From positions 1,054,001 through 1,118,000 of the forward strand of contig CAVXOW010000005.1 in NCBI GenBank assembly GCA_963763485.1: a stretch of DNA of 64,000 nt. Reading direction: 5' to 3'. Below the pieces are notes generated by a model that had not been told where the DNA came from, searched no databases, and saw only the letters and a program-made list of their open reading frames with translations. Origin of the DNA: CAWCKS01 sp963763485. Its GTDB lineage: Bacteria > Pseudomonadota > Alphaproteobacteria > Rhizobiales > Xanthobacteraceae. Of this stretch, positions 63,619 through 64,000 are shown piece after piece; within the stretch, counting starts at the first letter, position 1; each line of letters opens with the position of its first letter. Both the position numbers and the translations under genes were made by a program.

Positions 63619-63792
63619 ATGAATTTGATCGTCCTACTCTGGGCGTTGATCGTTCTCGCTCTGATCGCGATGTCTGCCTATGCGTGGCGTGATACGCTCA
63701 AGATCGAATGGACTGTACGACCGCATGTCGACGACATTCCGTTTCGGCCTAATCACTATCGTCACAGTGACGACGATCATCATCAGCGTTGA
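63619..63792 (+). CDS. Small single-pass membrane protein
   Basis: 57 residues from MNLIVLLWALIVLALIAMSA (one hydrophobic helix) followed by YAWRDTLKIEWTVRPHVDDI and a His/Asp-rich tail HYRHSDDDHHQR. Alternative starts at 63592 and 63604 add a few residues. No family recognised. The charged tail would lie in the cytoplasm or periplasm, depending on topology. Confidence 0.45.
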   Translation: MNLIVLLWALIVLALIAMSAYAWRDTLKIEWTVRPHVDDIPFRPNHYRHSDDDHHQR

Positions 63793-64000
63793 CTGGCACG
63801 ACGCTAGCTCCACCATTTTCAATGGGGAGCCTACCCAATGACACACGGCAATGTTGTCGAAGGGCGAATTGATCGAGGGCGCCTCCGCGATGACGGGGGA
63901 CATCAAAGGTCTGACGGTTGAGCAAATTGTGCGGCTGATGAGGGTGACGCAATTGTCACCGATCTCTGCTTGAATGAGAACGAGCGCCGCGACGAGCTAA

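Noticed and set aside
63851..63973. 40-codon ORF starting MLSKGELIEGASAM
   Set aside because: Plausible composition but no clear ribosome binding site or family and it is close to the window end; too weak to annotate.

Overview
The window is GC-rich alphaproteobacterial DNA, most likely from Bradyrhizobium or a close relative in the Nitrobacteraceae. This rests on recognising protein families and dispersed repeats by eye (TIGR02301, fused phosphotransferase/DUF6285, a NadQ-like NUDIX regulator, rhizobial GCGCATGTCC and GTAGGATGGGTTGAGC repeats, Fnr/FixK boxes). No database search was run.

1-17161 looks like core chromosome. It holds a DUF2339 membrane protein, a NUDIX-type NAD regulator, a tyrosine phosphatase, an acyl-CoA dehydrogenase / phosphotransferase / HD-hydrolase operon, a DNA glycosylase I / enoyl-CoA hydratase pair, ygfZ, a dihydroorotase, a SRAP protein, an FAD-linked oxidoreductase, a Sua5-type tRNA modification enzyme and tRNA-Pro(CGG).

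17162-24300 is accessory. A HTH protein has its ribosome binding site inside a perfect hairpin. Gene-poor decayed DNA follows, then an IS5-family and an IS30-family element and a cluster of gene fragments.

22495-40532 is the centrepiece, a type I secretion locus. It carries three RTX (calcium-binding repeat) proteins, a 688-residue glycine-zipper protein, the HlyD adaptor, a PrtD-type ABC exporter and a Thr/Ala/Pro-rich exported protein. Its control genes are a FecR-domain protein, a Crp/Fnr regulator, a CHASE2 adenylate cyclase and a second membrane cyclase with a 2Fe-2S domain. I find the same 18-bp palindrome, roughly CTGTYAC-N4-GTRACAG, in front of all three RTX genes, the glycine-zipper gene and the exporter. 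This suggests one regulon, probably read by the local Crp-type protein and cAMP. No TolC-type outer-membrane gene is visible. Two diverged direct repeats beginning with a tRNA-like 3' end (18765 and 40687) lie outside this block.

40800-64000 is a metabolic and stress region: an SDR, a luciferase-like oxidoreductase, a universal stress protein, CsbD (with an Fnr/FixK box), a phosphoketolase module (phosphoglucomutase, acetate kinase, phosphoketolase, histidine phosphatase), a roughly 2,890-residue cyclic beta-1,2-glucan synthase-like protein, a second Crp/Fnr regulator and several very small genes.

Six conserved genes (ygfZ, dihydroorotase, Fe-S cyclase, phosphoglucomutase, histidine phosphatase, glucan synthase) each carry one apparent +1 shift at a short run of identical bases. 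Consensus errors explain this better than six real pseudogenes.
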